A stretch of 64,000 nt of DNA, from positions 88,568-152,567 of the forward strand of contig JAAFIF010000008.1 in assembly GCA_013298625.1 (NCBI GenBank). The letters are read 5' to 3'. Within the stretch, counting starts at the first letter, position 1. Each line of letters begins with the position of its first letter. The position numbers and the translations under genes are program-made. Below are positions 63,354-64,000 of this stretch, piece by piece. This DNA comes from Myxococcales bacterium (GTDB lineage: Bacteria > Myxococcota_A > Polyangia > Polyangiales > Ga0077539). The notes beneath the pieces are model-generated. The model was not told the origin of the DNA and made no database searches. It saw nothing but the letters and a program-made list of their open reading frames with translations.

Positions 63354-64000
63354 TCAGTACGGGCTCGACGAGACGAAGCCGGCGCCGCGCGCGCGCGATC
63401 CGCCGCCGGACGAGCGAGGGCGAGCCGTCGTGGTCGGCGAGGTCGCATAGGGATCGTTTGCGACGAAGCCGGCTCCACGCGTGCGAGGCGTTGTGCTCGC
63501 CGCGGTGGTGCGGGGCTGCGCGGGTGCCGTTGTGGCGGCCGTCGTAGCAGCGGTCGGAGCGGTCGCGACGCGCTGCGCGGCGACGGGCCGGACGGCCGCT
63601 TGGGTCGGAGTCGGCGTGCGCGCGGCGACGACGGCGGGCGTCGGAGCTTCGACGTTGCGCGATGGAGCGACGGGCGGGGTCGAAGGTGGGTTCGGTGCGG
63701 CGGCGGGCTGCACCACGGGAGGTTGAGGAGCCGCGGCTTGCTGGGGCGGCTCTGGTTGAGACGGCTCTGGCTGAGACGGCGCCACAACGGAAGTCGGCGT
63801 CGCAGCTGTCGCTGACGTCGGTGAAGCGCTTGGCGCTGCGGTCGTGGCAGGCGGTTCGCTGGAGACGCGCGTGCTGGACGAGCCCGATCCCAGCGCGAAA
63901 TATCCGCCGATCGCGACGACCGCCGCCAGCGCGGCCGCGGCGCCGATGAACAGGCCCTTCGAGGGCTTGTGTTGCGGCAGGACGATCTCGTCGTCGACGA
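63354..64000 (-). CDS. Membrane-anchored Pro/Ala-rich protein, 5' truncated by window edge
   Basis: The minus-strand frame is open from the right edge to TGA 63354 (about 215 codons). The visible part starts DDEIVLPQHKPSKG, then one membrane helix (LFIGAAAALAAVVAIGGYFA), then a long Pro/Ala/Thr-rich tail. The C-terminus carries two copies of a short motif, RGAGFVANDPY and RGAGFVSSSPY. The layout resembles the anchor and tail of a Ser/Thr kinase or an FHA protein whose catalytic half lies outside the window. It is convergent with the NTT gene, with a 6-bp gap. Confidence 0.7.
   Translation of the reverse strand, partial: VDDEIVLPQHKPSKGLFIGAAAALAAVVAIGGYFALGSGSSSTRVSSEPPATTAAPSASPTSATAATPTSVVAPSQPEPSQPEPPQQAAAPQPPVVQPAAAPNPPSTPPVAPSRNVEAPTPAVVAARTPTPTQAAVRPVAAQRVATAPTAATTAATTAPAQPRTTAASTTPRTRGAGFVANDPYATSPTTTARPRSSGGGSRARGAGFVSSSPY

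Overview
The window is GC-rich throughout, with dense gene packing, many GTG/TTG starts and start/stop overlaps. It carries Ser/Thr kinases, TPR proteins, Asp/Ala-rich lipoproteins and a large gene cluster resembling the Myxococcus gliding (Glt/Agl) and spore-coat (Nfs) machines. Together these point to a Myxococcota (deltaproteobacterial-type) chromosome, most likely a Polyangiales-like member; this is inference, since no rRNA is present. There is no IS element, prophage, integrase cluster or CRISPR array.

Left part (1-17.3 kb), metabolic and accessory genes: a left-truncated steroid 5-alpha-reductase-type membrane enzyme; a LysR regulator divergent from an NmrA-type oxidoreductase; an aldo/keto reductase; a membrane Ser/Thr kinase followed by a small SPFH protein resembling eukaryotic major vault protein; nrfHA for nitrite reduction to ammonia, behind a nested-palindrome operator; a fused NDP-forming acyl-CoA synthetase; a GPH-type transporter; a DUF2804 protein; a NUDIX-prolyl-tRNA-editing fusion; a membrane protein; a cytochrome P460-like lipoprotein; and a Cys-rich lipoprotein.

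Middle (17.3-27.8 kb): a signalling operon on the minus strand (zinc-ribbon Ser/Thr kinase fused to a receiver domain, a single receiver, and a GAF-PAS histidine kinase with HPt domain), then an RCC1-repeat lipoprotein, tsaE, an M1 metallopeptidase with a membrane partner, rimK, and an enoyl-CoA hydratase.

The dominant feature (27.8-52.3 kb, minus strand) is a 24.5-kb run of eight genes: exported TPR protein, GltD-like TPR protein, GltE-like TPR lipoprotein, small exported protein, GltG-like FHA/TonB-type envelope protein, TPR lipoprotein, a giant 3672-residue GltI-like TPR protein, and a 715-residue protein built from two further copies of the giant protein's C-terminal module. It parallels the gltD-E-F-G...I order of Myxococcus, but the AglRQS motor, GltJ and the beta-barrel genes are absent from the window. 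Hairpins inside the run suggest several transcription units.

Right part (52.9-64 kb), housekeeping: a lipoprotein and a YraN nuclease-like protein on plus; xerD, a frameshifted M50 protease, scpA, scpB and glyQ on minus; a tRNA-Ile with an unusual UAU anticodon; then a coiled-coil zinc-ribbon protein, a Ser/Thr kinase and an NTT-type transporter fused to HEAT repeats and a cyclic-nucleotide domain; and finally a right-truncated membrane-anchored Pro/Ala-rich protein.
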